64,000 bases of DNA from the NCBI GenBank assembly GCA_016713235.1, contig JADJPN010000004.1, positions 62,001-126,000 of the forward strand, written 5' to 3'. Below are positions 34,292 to 42,782 of the stretch, in pieces. The notes beneath the pieces are model-generated. The model was given only the letters and a program-made list of their open reading frames with translations, searched no databases and was not told where the DNA came from. The translations under genes and the position numbers were made by a program. Position 1 is the stretch's first letter. Each line of letters starts with the position of its first letter. Origin of the DNA: Hyphomicrobiales bacterium (lineage in GTDB: Bacteria; Pseudomonadota; Alphaproteobacteria; Rhizobiales; Xanthobacteraceae).

Positions 34292-35560
34292 TCAGCGCTG
34301 CCAGGGGGCTTTCCGGTCCAGGGCAATAATGGCCGCGGCATCGAAACGCGGCCGGACGAGCGCATATTCGTCTTCGCGCACAAGCACTTCGGGGATGAGC
34401 GCGCGGGTGTTGTAGGTGCTTGCCTGTACCGCGCCATAGGCACCCGCGGTCATCACCGCCACAAGATCGCCTTCCTTCATCTGCGGCAGGCGGCGATCGA
34501 GCGCCAGATAATCGCCCGATTCGCAGACCGGGCCGACGACATCGGCAGTGACCCACTGCGCAGTTTGCGCGGGTTCCTGTACCGGTAAAATCTCGTGATA
34601 GGCCTCGTAAAGCGTCGGCCGGATGAGATCGTTCATCGCCGCATCGACAATCAGAAAATTCTTCCCTTCGCCCTGCTTCCAGTAGATCACGCGGGAGACG
34701 AGAATTCCCGCGTTGCCGACGATCATGCGGCCGACTTCGAAGACGAGCTTCGCGCCGAGATTCTTCGTGTGCTTCTTCACGATTTCCGCGTATTCCGCAG
34801 GCAAGGGCGGCGGCGTGTTGTCGTTCTTGTAGGGAATGCCAAGTCCGCCGCCGAGATCGAGATGCTCGATCGTGTGGCCAGCCGCGCGCAGATCGCGCGC
34901 AAGCTCGGCCATCAATGCGGTCGCATTGTCGAACGGAGAGAGTTCGGTGATCTGACTGCCGATGTGCATGTCGATGCCGGCGACGCGAAGGCCGGGCAGC
35001 TTTGCCGCTTGCGCATAGACTTCGCGCGAACGCGAAATCGGGATGCCGAACTTGTTTTCGCTCTTTCCGGTTGCGATCTTGGCGTGCGTCTTTGCATCGA
35101 CGTCCGGATTTACGCGCACGGACACCGGCGCTTCGACACCGAGGCTGGTAGCGACTTCAGAGAGGACGCGCAGTTCGGGTTCGCCTTCGACATTGAAGCA
35201 GTAGATGCCGGCCTTCAGTGCTGCCGCCATTTCTTCGCGCGTCTTGCCGATGCCCGAGAACACGATCTTGTTCGCCGGGACGCCGGCTTCGAGCGCGCGG
35301 GCGAGTTCGCCGCCGGACACGATGTCCGCGCCTGCCCCTATTTTTGCGAGCGTCGCGATCACGGCTTGATTGGAATTGGCCTTCAGCGCGAAACAGACGA
35401 GCGAAGGTACGTCGGCAAAGGCTTCGGCAAAGACGCGGTAGTGCCGCTCAAGCGTCGCGGTCGAATAGCACTAGAACGGGGTGCCGACTTCGCGTGCGAG
35501 CGCGGTCAGGTCGACGTCTTCGGCGTGCATGACGCCGTCGCGGTAGGTGAAGTGATGCAT
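34292..35560 (-). pseudogene. lysA: diaminopimelate decarboxylase with an internal amber codon
   Basis: LysA makes lysine from meso-diaminopimelate using PLP. A full-length frame of 423 codons begins at ATG 35560 (MHHFTYRDGVMHAED). Codon 30 is TAG (35471-35473) within GTPF*CYSTATLERHY, where family members have Tyr. After it the frame continues without error through the PLP Lys region FALKANSN, GADIVSGGELARAL, HIGSQI, GGGLGIPY, and the catalytic Cys in GPVCESGDY. Restart at a downstream Met would lose the PLP lysine, so the gene as written cannot make an active enzyme without readthrough. lptM and argH lie upstream on the same strand. Confidence 0.85.
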
Positions 35561-35573
35561 CGGAAAGAGGGTA

Positions 35574-35903
35574 TCAGAGCAGGTCGTCGAGGATGAAGGC
35601 CCGATCCGGCTTTACGGGTTCGCTTGAGATCGGGACGCCGCCTTGCCGGAAGCGTTTTTTCTTCTTCGAGTCATCCTTGCCCATGGGCGAGGTGAACGAT
35701 TTGGAGGTCGCTGTCTGGGTCGGGGTCGAAGTAACGGTATCGCCGGGGCGATCGGGAACGACCGTGGTTTGCAGCGGATTCGGGGAAGCGGTGTTTTCCG
35801 CGCCGACCGGCGGCTCCAGCGGGCCCTTCACGCCGCAACCGGCGAGCACAAGCGCGCCCGCGAGCAGGGCGATCGGAAACAGGCGAGCGGAAGGTTCGGT
35901 CAA
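35574..35903 (-). CDS. lptM: small outer-membrane lipoprotein, LptM-like
   Basis: A lipoprotein of about 109 residues with a signal peptide ending in the lipobox LVLAGC, followed by GVKGPLEPP, the hallmark of LptM (YifL)-type lipoproteins that help LptD mature. The remaining chain is Ser/Thr/Pro-rich with a Lys cluster (DDSKKKKRF) and ends FILDDLL. TTG 35903 is preferred because GGGGAGA lies 5 bp before it and it yields a standard-length signal peptide; ATG 35963 is the alternative. It sits between argH and lysA on the same strand, the usual location in Rhizobiales. Confidence 0.78.
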   Translation of the reverse strand: MTEPSARLFPIALLAGALVLAGCGVKGPLEPPVGAENTASPNPLQTTVVPDRPGDTVTSTPTQTATSKSFTSPMGKDDSKKKKRFRQGGVPISSEPVKPDRAFILDDLL

Positions 35904-35973
35904 AGGAATTCTCCCCGGAAGCGGCTTTGCACTATCGGAAAACCGCGGCCAAAGCGAGGCCACGGGCCGGACG

Positions 35974-37365
35974 TCATTTCGGGTCCTGCCCGAGCTTCTT
36001 CAGCCAGCGCTTGGCCTGAACGCGGACGTTTTTCGGTGCGGTGCCGCCATAGCTCGTGCGGGAGGCGACCGATTTCGAGACCGACAGCACCGAGTACACA
36101 TCATCCGTAATGCGTTTCTCGACTGCCTGCATGTCGGCAAGCGACAGCCGGTGCAGCGGCACGTTCGCAGCTGACGCCTTCGCGACGATGGAGCCGGTGA
36201 TGTGGTGTGCTTCCCGGAACGGGATATTCAGTTTTTGCACCAGCCAGTCGGCAAGATCGGTCGCGGTCGAATAGCCGTCGCCGGCCATCGACTTCATTCT
36301 CTTCTCGTCGGCGACAAGGTCGCGCGTCATGCCGGCGGTCGCCGCGATCACGACCGAAAAATCCGATAGCGCGCGGATGGTGCCGTCTTTGTCTTCCTGC
36401 ATGTCTTTTGCGTAAGCGAGCGGAAGGCCCTTCATGACGACGAGCAACTGCACCAGCGCCGCGATGATCTTGCCCGCTTTTGCGCGCACGAGTTCGGCCG
36501 CGTCCGGATTGCGCTTCTGCGGCATGATCGAGGAGCCGGTCGTGAACTTGTCCGAGAGCGCGATGAAGCCGAAGGCGGGCGTGGTCCAGATCACGATTTC
36601 TTCCGCGAAACGGGAAAGGTGCATCGCGCAGATCGAAGCCGCGCTCAGCGTCTCCAGTACGAAGTCGCGATCGGAAACAGCATCCAGGCTGTTCGCGGTC
36701 GGCCTATCGAAACCCAGCGCTTTGCTGGTCGCATCGCGGTCGATCGGGAACGAGGTTCCGGCGAGCGCCGCGCTGCCGAGCGGGTTTTCGTTCATGCGCT
36801 TTCTTGCGTCTGCGAGTCTGCCGCGGTCGCGCGAAAGCATCTCGACGTATGCGAGCAAGTGATGACCGAAGGTCACCGGCTGCGCGGTCTGCAAATGCGT
36901 GAAACCCGGCATGACACTGTCGGCGTACTGCGCGGCTTTTTCCGCCAGCGCGAGCTGCAAATCGGCGAGCGATTTGTCCAAGCCGTCGATGGTGTCGCGG
37001 ATATAGAGCCGGAAATCGGTCGCGACCTGATCGTTGCGCGAGCGCGCGGTATGCAAGCGCCCCGCGGCAGGGCCGATCAGTTCGGCGAGGCGGCTCTCGA
37101 CATTCATGTGAATGTCTTCAAGCTGCTTGGAGAACTTGAACTTGCCGCTTTCGATCTCGGCCAGAATGGTATCGAGCCCCTGCGCGATTTTGTCCGCGTC
37201 GGCTGCCGTAATGATGCCTTGAGCGGCCAGCATCGAAGCGTGCGCCTTGGAGCCGGCGATGTCCTGTGCGAACAAGTGCCGGTCGAAGTCGATCGAGGCG
37301 TTGATCTCTTCGAGGATCGCGTCGGGGCCCGCCGCGAACCTCCCGCCCCACATCTTGTTATTCAT
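35974..37365 (-). CDS. argH: argininosuccinate lyase
   Basis: ArgH splits argininosuccinate into arginine and fumarate. The 463-residue protein starts MNNKMWGGRFAAGPD and carries LHTARSRNDQVATDFRLY, FTHLQTAQPVTFGHHLLAY, the fumarase/aspartase-superfamily signature GSSIMPQKRNPDAAELVR, and the catalytic-loop Ser in it. Length and motifs are complete. tlpA is divergent with a 21-bp gap between starts. The lptM-like gene is 71 bp downstream on the same strand. Confidence 0.95.
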   Translation of the reverse strand: MNNKMWGGRFAAGPDAILEEINASIDFDRHLFAQDIAGSKAHASMLAAQGIITAADADKIAQGLDTILAEIESGKFKFSKQLEDIHMNVESRLAELIGPAAGRLHTARSRNDQVATDFRLYIRDTIDGLDKSLADLQLALAEKAAQYADSVMPGFTHLQTAQPVTFGHHLLAYVEMLSRDRGRLADARKRMNENPLGSAALAGTSFPIDRDATSKALGFDRPTANSLDAVSDRDFVLETLSAASICAMHLSRFAEEIVIWTTPAFGFIALSDKFTTGSSIMPQKRNPDAAELVRAKAGKIIAALVQLLVVMKGLPLAYAKDMQEDKDGTIRALSDFSVVIAATAGMTRDLVADEKRMKSMAGDGYSTATDLADWLVQKLNIPFREAHHITGSIVAKASAANVPLHRLSLADMQAVEKRITDDVYSVLSVSKSVASRTSYGGTAPKNVRVQAKRWLKKLGQDPK

Positions 37366-37386
37366 GCTCGAACCCTGACGGCCTCA

Positions 37387-38067
37387 ATGACCGCTCCAAA
37401 CCAAGAGACCACCGCACGCGTAAACTGGCTTCGCCGCGCGCGCTATTTTCTGCTTGCGGCTTTCCTCGGCACGATTGCGGGGTTCGCGGGGATATACTTG
37501 ACCGGCGGCCTGCAACGCAACGTAGGCGTCGTTTCGGACGGTACTTGTGTTAACGCGGGCCTCGCCGCCAAGCGGTTAATGCCACTTTCCAAAGGGGAAG
37601 TCGCGGCTTTCGCGCCGAATTCGAAGCCGCGCCGTGCGACGCCGATCGACTTCAAGGATGCCAGCGGCAGAACGGTCAGCCTCGACGATTTTAAGGGCAG
37701 GGTTGTGCTCATCAATCTCTGGGCGACGTGGTGCGTGCCTTGCCGCAAGGAAATGCCCGCGCTTGACGAACTGGAGCAGAAGCTCGGCGGGAGCGATTTT
37801 ACCGTCCTTGCGATCAATCTCGATCAACGTGGCGGCGACAAGCCGAAGAAGTTTCTCGAAGAGATCAAGGTCAAGAGCCTGATTTACTACGAAGACCCGA
37901 CCACGAATGTTTTTCAGAAACTGAAAGCGGCGGGACGCGCGCCGGGACTGCCTTCAACGATTCTGGTGGACCGCGACGGTTGCGAACTCGGCTTCATGCC
38001 GGGGCCGGCGGAGTGGGCGAGCGAAGATGCGCTGGCGCTGATCCGCGCGGCGCTCTCGAAGAACTAA
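37387..38067 (+). CDS. tlpA: TlpA-type thiol:disulfide reductase, membrane-anchored
   Basis: A 226-residue periplasmic thioredoxin-fold protein anchored by one N-terminal membrane segment (about residues 20-42). The active site is ATWCVPCRKEMPALDEL (WCVPC) and the cis-Pro loop is GLPSTILVDRDG. TlpA reduces cysteines of cytochrome oxidase assembly factors and related targets. I set the start at ATG 37387; the frame is open for 250 codons upstream through argH on the other strand. A Cys at DGTCVNAG lies just after the anchor. Neighbourhood with argH is typical of Rhizobiales. Confidence 0.92.
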   Translation: MTAPNQETTARVNWLRRARYFLLAAFLGTIAGFAGIYLTGGLQRNVGVVSDGTCVNAGLAAKRLMPLSKGEVAAFAPNSKPRRATPIDFKDASGRTVSLDDFKGRVVLINLWATWCVPCRKEMPALDELEQKLGGSDFTVLAINLDQRGGDKPKKFLEEIKVKSLIYYEDPTTNVFQKLKAAGRAPGLPSTILVDRDGCELGFMPGPAEWASEDALALIRAALSKN

Positions 38068-38068
38068 T

Positions 38069-38266
38069 TCAGACCTGAATATCGATGTTCTGACCGAGGC
38101 CGGCAGCGGCGTTGGCGAGCTTCTGCGCGTTCTGATTGGCGGCTTCGAGCAGCTGCGCGATCGACTGCTCACTCGAGGCGTTCATTTTCGCGAATTTGGC
38201 CGCAAGCGCGAGCTGCGCCTGCGAAGCCTTCGATGCCATGACGGCGCTGATAAGGGCGGTTTCCAT
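38069..38266 (-). CDS. YjfB-like putative motility protein
   Basis: A 65-residue helical protein, METALISAVMASKASQAQLA at the start, with a Met/Asn-rich middle and the C-terminal NAAAGLGQNIDIQV. It resembles the short YjfB-type putative motility proteins (Met-Ser-Gln-rich, two helices, ending in a hydrophobic D-x-x-V). It stops 2 bp after the convergent tlpA stop and lies 37 bp before the hbd 3' end. Function is unknown. Confidence 0.6.
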   Translation of the reverse strand: METALISAVMASKASQAQLALAAKFAKMNASSEQSIAQLLEAANQNAQKLANAAAGLGQNIDIQV

Positions 38267-38302
38267 CGCCGGTCAAAATGACCGGCGGGAGTTAAAGAAC
38301 GC

Positions 38303-39183
38303 TTAGCGCGTGGGAACCGGCTTCTCGCCGCGGTAATCGTAGAAGCCGCGCTTGGTCTTGCGGCCGAGCCAGCCGGCTTCGACGTATTTCACGAGCAGCG
38401 GGCAGGGGCGGTACTTCGAATCCGCGAGCCCCTCGTGCAGCACCTGCATCACCGAAAGCACGGTGTCCAAGCCGATGAAGTCGGCAAGTTGCAGCGGGCC
38501 CATCGGATGATTGGCGCCGAGTTTCATCGCCTTGTCGATCGCTTCGACCGAGCCCACGCCTTCATAAAGCGTGTAGATCGCTTCGTTGATCATCGGCAGC
38601 AGGATGCGGTTCACGATGAAGGCGGGGAAGTCTTCCGCGACAGCGTAAGGTTTTCTGGAGGCGCGAGACGAATTCCTTCGAGGCCTCGAACGTCTCTTCG
38701 TCGGTCGCAATGCCGCGCACGAGCTCGACCAGTTCCATCAGCGGCACCGGATTCATAAAGTGAATGCCGATGAATTTTTCCGGGCGGTCGGTGGTAGCGC
38801 CGAGGCGGGTGATCGAAATCGAAGACGTGTTGGAGGCAAGCAGCGCGTCCTTCGGCATCAATGCCGAAAGCTCGACGAAGATTTTCTTCTTTACTTCCTC
38901 TTTCTCGGAGGCCTGACTCGATCACGAGATCGCAGTCGGTGAGATCCTTGAAGGCGGCAGCCGGAACGATGCGCGCAAGCGCGGTCTGGCGGTCGCCTTC
39001 CGAGATCAGCGCTTTCGTAACCTGGCGCTGCATGTTGCCGTTGATGTTCGCAAGACCGGTCTTGATGCGGTCTTCGGAGATGTCGTTGAGCTTTACATCA
39101 TAGCCCGCAAGCGCGCAGACATGGGCGATACCGTTGCCCATCTGGCCCGCGCCGATCACACCGATTTTCTTCAAGGCTTTCAT
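38303..39183 (-). pseudogene. hbd: 3-hydroxybutyryl-CoA dehydrogenase with two frameshifts
   Basis: The enzyme interconverts acetoacetyl-CoA and (S)-3-hydroxybutyryl-CoA. From ATG 39183 the N-terminus is canonical (KKIGVIGAGQMGNGIAHVCA). Near 38914 one surplus base shifts the frame: …DLVIES then, in another frame, ASEKEEVKKKIF. A second surplus base near 38645 separates EFVSRLQKT from AVAEDFPAFIVNRILLPM. All three pieces match the family in order, including HFMNPVPLMELVELV and GPLQLADFIGLD. Removing two bases gives 293 codons, the usual length. etfA lies 15 bp upstream, so the genes form one operon for acyl-CoA oxidation. Confidence 0.85.
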
Positions 39184-39198
39184 CGCGCGGGCTCTTCG

Positions 39199-40134
39199 CT
39201 ATTTGTTCAGTTCTTTTTCGAGTTCAGGCAATACGGTGAAGAGATCGCCAACCAAGCCGTAATCGGCGACCTGGAAGATCGGCGCTTCTTCGTCCTTGTT
39301 GATCGCAACGATCACTTTGGAGTCCTTCATGCCGGCAAGATGCTGGATCGCGCCGGAAATGCCGACGGCGATGTAAAGTTCAGGGGCCACGACCTTGCCG
39401 GTCTGGCCAACCTGCCAGTCGTTCGGAGCATAGCCCGCATCGACCGCGGCGCGCGAGGCGCCCATCGCGGCACCGAGCTTGTCCGCGACCGGCTCGATGT
39501 ACTTTGCGAAATTCTCTTTATTCGCCATGGCGCGGCCGCCGGAGATGATGACGCGCGCGGCGGTCAGTTCCGGACGATCCGATTTGGAGAGCTCTTCGCC
39601 GACGAACGAGGAAAGACCCGGGTCACCCGCGCCTTCCGCGTTCTCGACCGAGCCCGCGCCGCCTTCGCCAGCCGCCTGAAACGAGGCGGTACGGACGGTG
39701 ATGACTTTTTTCTTGTCGGAGGACTGCACGGTCTGGATCGCGTTGCCGGCATAGATCGGACGCTGGAAAGTATCCGGGCCCTCGACCTTGGTGATTTCGG
39801 AAATCTGCATCACGTCGAGGAGCGCGGCAACGCGCGGCATGAAGTTCTTGCCGGAGGTCGTCGCCGGCGAGACGATCGCATCATACTTGTCCGCGAGCTT
39901 CACGATGAGCGCCGCCATCGGCTCGGCGATCTTGTTTTTGTAAGCCGCATTGTCGGCGAGCAGCACCTTTTTGACGCCCGCGAGTTTCGCGGCGGCGTCG
40001 GCAACGGCTTTCGCGCCTTCGCCTGCAACCAGCACATCGACGTCGCCGCCAAGTGCCGCGGCGGCAGTCAGCGCCTTCGCAGTCGCCGGGCTCAGATTTG
40101 CGTTGTCGTGTTCGGCAATAAGGAGTGTTGCCAT
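39199..40134 (-). CDS. etfA: electron transfer flavoprotein, alpha subunit
   Basis: EtfA (311 residues) binds FAD and passes electrons from acyl-CoA dehydrogenases to ETF:ubiquinone oxidoreductase. The N-terminus (TLLIAEHDNANLSPATAKAL) and the C-terminal FAD site (QTGKVVAPELYIAVGISGAI, then HLAGMKDSKVIVAINKDEEA) are clear. It follows etfB by 2 bp. Together with hbd downstream and mcd 2.6 kb upstream on the same strand it fits an acyl-CoA oxidation or ethylmalonyl-CoA pathway context. Confidence 0.95.
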   Translation of the reverse strand: MATLLIAEHDNANLSPATAKALTAAAALGGDVDVLVAGEGAKAVADAAAKLAGVKKVLLADNAAYKNKIAEPMAALIVKLADKYDAIVSPATTSGKNFMPRVAALLDVMQISEITKVEGPDTFQRPIYAGNAIQTVQSSDKKKVITVRTASFQAAGEGGAGSVENAEGAGDPGLSSFVGEELSKSDRPELTAARVIISGGRAMANKENFAKYIEPVADKLGAAMGASRAAVDAGYAPNDWQVGQTGKVVAPELYIAVGISGAIQHLAGMKDSKVIVAINKDEEAPIFQVADYGLVGDLFTVLPELEKELNK

Positions 40135-40136
40135 GA

Positions 40137-40886
40137 TCAGATCACTCCCGCTTCATTCTTGAGTTTGTCGACGAGGGCTGCAACCGAGTCCACCTTCACG
40201 CCGGCCTTGCGGCCCGCGGGCTCGGAAGTCTTGACCACTTTCAGGCGCGGCGTGACATCGACGCCGTAGTCGCCGGGCGCTTTTTCGTCGATCGGCTTCT
40301 TCTTCGCTTTCATAATGTTGGGCAGCGAAGCGTAACGCGGCTCGTTCAAACGCAAATCGGTGGTGACGATCGCCGGGAGCTTCAGCTTCAGGGTCTGCAA
40401 GCCGCCGTCGACTTCGCGTGTCACGTTCACGCTGTCGCCCTCAATGACGACCTTCGACGCGAAGGTGCCCTGCGCCCAATTCAGAAGCGCGGCCAGCATC
40501 TGGCCGGTCTGGTTGGAGTCGTCGTCGATCGCCTGCTTGCCGAGGATCACGAGATTTGGCTTCTCGGCGTCCACGATGCCCTTGAGAATTTTCGCAACGG
40601 CGAGCGGCTCAACCGCGCCGTCGTGCTTCACCAGAATGCCGCGATCGGCGCCCATCGCGAGCGCGGTGCGGATCGTCTCGGAAGCCTGCTGCGGCCCGAT
40701 CGAGACCGCGACGATTTCGGTCACCTTGCCGGCTTCTTTCAGACGGATCGCCTCTTCGACGGCGATTTCGTCGAAGGGGTTCATCGACATTTTGACGTTT
40801 GCGAGATCGACGCCGGAGCCGTCAGGCTTCACACGCGCCTTCACGTTGAAATCGATAACACGCTTTACTGCGACTAAGACTTTCAT
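40137..40886 (-). CDS. etfB: electron transfer flavoprotein, beta subunit
   Basis: EtfB (249 residues) is the AMP-binding partner of EtfA. It starts MKVLVAVKRVIDFNVKARVK and has NPFDEIAVEEAIRLKE, the nucleotide-binding ILGKQAIDDDSNQTGQMLAA, and the C-terminal arm LPAIVTTDLRLNEPRYASLP with IMKAKKKP. These match the family throughout. The gene precedes etfA with a 2-bp gap. Confidence 0.95.
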   Translation of the reverse strand: MKVLVAVKRVIDFNVKARVKPDGSGVDLANVKMSMNPFDEIAVEEAIRLKEAGKVTEIVAVSIGPQQASETIRTALAMGADRGILVKHDGAVEPLAVAKILKGIVDAEKPNLVILGKQAIDDDSNQTGQMLAALLNWAQGTFASKVVIEGDSVNVTREVDGGLQTLKLKLPAIVTTDLRLNEPRYASLPNIMKAKKKPIDEKAPGDYGVDVTPRLKVVKTSEPAGRKAGVKVDSVAALVDKLKNEAGVI

Positions 40887-40919
40887 CCGCTGCCCATTTG
40901 TTGCGGTGCGGTGGGCAAA

Positions 40920-41759
40920 CTATGGCTGGTCCTTAGGCCTGTCAACGCGAACAATCACCGTCGGCGCGTCCATTTGTGCGACCGGAGCGGTGGTTGTGCC
41001 CTGTTCGACCGGTTCTACGGCAGAAACCGTTGCGGCCTCTGCGACCGCAGCCACCGTATCCGGCTCGCCTTTGAACAGGTCGACCCCGGGCCGGCGCATC
41101 ATCACCACGAGCACGATGCCGGCCGCGAAGCCGCCGATATGCGCCCACCAGGCGACATTATCCATGCCGCGCGCGGTCGCCATGAAGATGTTGAAAACGA
41201 GATAGATGCCGAGCACCCAATAGGCGCGCAGCTTGATCGGAATGCGGGTGAAGAACAGCACCCAGACCTTCGCGCGCGGAAACAGAACGAGATAGGCGGC
41301 CAGCAAACCGGAAATCGCGCCCGACGCGCCGATCAGCGGCGTCGTCGAAGTGGTCTGCGACAGAAAATGCGCGAGGCCTGCGGCAACGCCACACGCAATG
41401 TAGAACAGGAAATAGCGGAAGCGGCCCATTGCGTCTTCGATGTTGTCACCGAAGACCCAGAGAAAGAGCATGTTGCCGAACAGGTGACCGAGGTCGCCGT
41501 GCAGGAACATATAAGTAAAGAGCTTGATCCCCGGCACCTGCGCGATGAAAGCGGGAACATCCGCAGTCATGCGCGCATTCGCGAGAATGGATGCAGGCAT
41601 GAAACCGTAGTTGCGGTTCAGGTAGTCGTCGAAATTCCAGACGACGCCCGACTGAAACAGAAAATAGATGAAAATGTTCGCGGCGAGCAGCGCCCACGTA
41701 ACATAGGGACGCTTGATGTAGCGCAGCTGGTTGTAGTCATAGACCGGAAGAAAAACCAT
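40920..41759 (-). CDS. rhomboid family intramembrane serine protease
   Basis: A 279-residue polytopic membrane protein. The catalytic dyad is visible: Ser in IGASGAISGLLAAY (GxSG) and His in WWAHIGGFAAG. The first transmembrane helix is followed by a long periplasmic loop and the HGDLGHLFGNMLFLWVFG segment with the conserved HxxxN. The C-terminal 60 residues (Ala/Val/Thr-rich) are cytoplasmic low-complexity sequence. Substrates are unknown. It lies between etfB and the adenosyltransferase gene, all on the minus strand. Confidence 0.9.
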   Translation of the reverse strand: MVFLPVYDYNQLRYIKRPYVTWALLAANIFIYFLFQSGVVWNFDDYLNRNYGFMPASILANARMTADVPAFIAQVPGIKLFTYMFLHGDLGHLFGNMLFLWVFGDNIEDAMGRFRYFLFYIACGVAAGLAHFLSQTTSTTPLIGASGAISGLLAAYLVLFPRAKVWVLFFTRIPIKLRAYWVLGIYLVFNIFMATARGMDNVAWWAHIGGFAAGIVLVVMMRRPGVDLFKGEPDTVAAVAEAATVSAVEPVEQGTTTAPVAQMDAPTVIVRVDRPKDQP

Positions 41760-41768
41760 GGTGACTAC

Positions 41769-42344
41769 TCAGCGGTTTGCGCCCGGCACCCATAACACGT
41801 CGCGCTCGCCCCTGCCATTGACGTAGCGCGCGGCAACGAAGAGTAAATCCGAGAGACGATTGAGATAGCGGATCGCGGCGGGGTTCACTTTCTCGCTTTT
41901 CTGCTGCGAGAGCTGGACCGCGAGCCGCTCCGCGCGGCGGCAGATTGTGCGCGCGAGATGAAGGTAAGCCGCGGAAGGTTCGCCGCCCGGCAGCACGAAA
42001 GAGCGAAGCGGCTTTAAAGAAGCGTTCAATTTGTCGATTTCGGATTCGAGACGCGTGACCTGGGTTTTGACGACGCGAAGCCGTTCCTTCGGCGCGCTTT
42101 CGCCTTCGGGTACCGCAAAGTCCGCGCCAAGATCGAACAGGTCGTTCTGGACGCGGTTCATGATCGCTTCGACGTCGGGTTCGTTCTTGAGATGCAGGCG
42201 GGCAATGCCGATCGCGGCATTGGTTTCATCGACCGTGCCATAGGCTTCGACGCGCAGATCGGACTTCAGCCGGCGCTCGCCCGAGCCGAGCGCGGTCGTG
42301 CCGTCGTCGCCGGTCTTCGTGTAAATGCGGTTCAGGACTACCAA
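41769..42344 (-). CDS. cob(I)alamin adenosyltransferase, PduO type
   Basis: This 191-residue enzyme transfers adenosyl from ATP to cob(I)alamin, forming coenzyme B12. It starts LNRIYTKTGDDGTTALGSGE, the N-terminal ATP loop, and has VEAYGTVDETNAAIG, then AYLHLARTICRRAERLAVQL and NPAAIRYLNRLSDLLFVAAR, all PduO hallmarks. The start codon is TTG 42344, supported by an AGGAGG site 9 bp upstream. B12 is needed by the ethylmalonyl-CoA mutase encoded at 51800-53803, which gives the gene a sensible local role. Confidence 0.92.
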   Translation of the reverse strand: MVVLNRIYTKTGDDGTTALGSGERRLKSDLRVEAYGTVDETNAAIGIARLHLKNEPDVEAIMNRVQNDLFDLGADFAVPEGESAPKERLRVVKTQVTRLESEIDKLNASLKPLRSFVLPGGEPSAAYLHLARTICRRAERLAVQLSQQKSEKVNPAAIRYLNRLSDLLFVAARYVNGRGERDVLWVPGANR

Positions 42345-42404
42345 GGTGCAGCGCCTCCTGCGCGGCGCCGGTTGTAGCCTATTTTTGCGCGCTGCTGAAC
42401 TTGG

Positions 42405-42599
42405 CTATTTGCCGAGCATCCAGAGCGTAATCATGACCAGTGCAATGGCGATGCCCTGCAAAAGCACGCGCACGCGCATCAGCTTCTGCGAGGTATTACC
42501 GGAGCCGCCTTTCATCATGTTCCAGAGGCCAAGGACAAGCACGATCGCGACCGCGATCAGCGCGATCGGAACGACGATGGTTTGCAAAAAGGTAGCCAT
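42405..42599 (-). CDS. twin-transmembrane (HIG1 domain) protein
   Basis: A 64-residue protein with two membrane helices (about 5-27 and 44-62) joined by a short polar loop, NMMKGGSGNTSQKLMRVRVL. The MRxRV-x-x-Q-x-x-A motif (LMRVRVLLQGIAIALV) is the hallmark of HIG1-type small proteins, which associate with respiratory complexes in relatives. GGGGGAG lies before ATG 42599. The tspO remnant ends 19 bp upstream. Confidence 0.8.
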   Translation of the reverse strand: MATFLQTIVVPIALIAVAIVLVLGLWNMMKGGSGNTSQKLMRVRVLLQGIAIALVMITLWMLGK

Positions 42600-42617
42600 G
42601 GTGCTTCTCCCCCGGCT

Positions 42618-42782
42618 CTACAGATTAAGCCGCGCGCTCTCGGTATCGAAGGCCGTAGCGTAACCGATCCAGAGGAGATGGGGCAGCAGCAGGCTCGCGG
42701 CAAAGCGATCCACCTTCCACGCTGCGACGATCGTCGCTGCCGCCATGGCGCCGAGCGCGAGAATCGCGGAAAGCCCGCCTAG
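42618..42782 (-). pseudogene. TspO/MBR family C-terminal remnant
   Basis: A minus-strand frame ending in TAG (42618-42620) encodes the last ~54 residues of a TspO-like tryptophan-rich sensory protein: two hydrophobic helices (GLSAILALGAMAAATIVAAW and SLLLPHLLWIGYATAF) separated by KVDRFAA and ending SARLNL. This matches TM4-TM5 of the family (usual consensus AT-x-FW-x-VDR-x-A-LL-x-PYL-W-x-x-FAT). The first three helices are missing: the frame runs directly into the 3' end of the mcd gene at 42779-42782. A deletion that removed the 5' two-thirds is the simplest reading. A different small membrane protein is possible. Confidence 0.55.

Noticed and set aside
34595..35596. Plus-strand frame of 333 codons over lysA
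   Set aside because: The lysA sense strand matches its family end to end; the opposite frame is a mirror.
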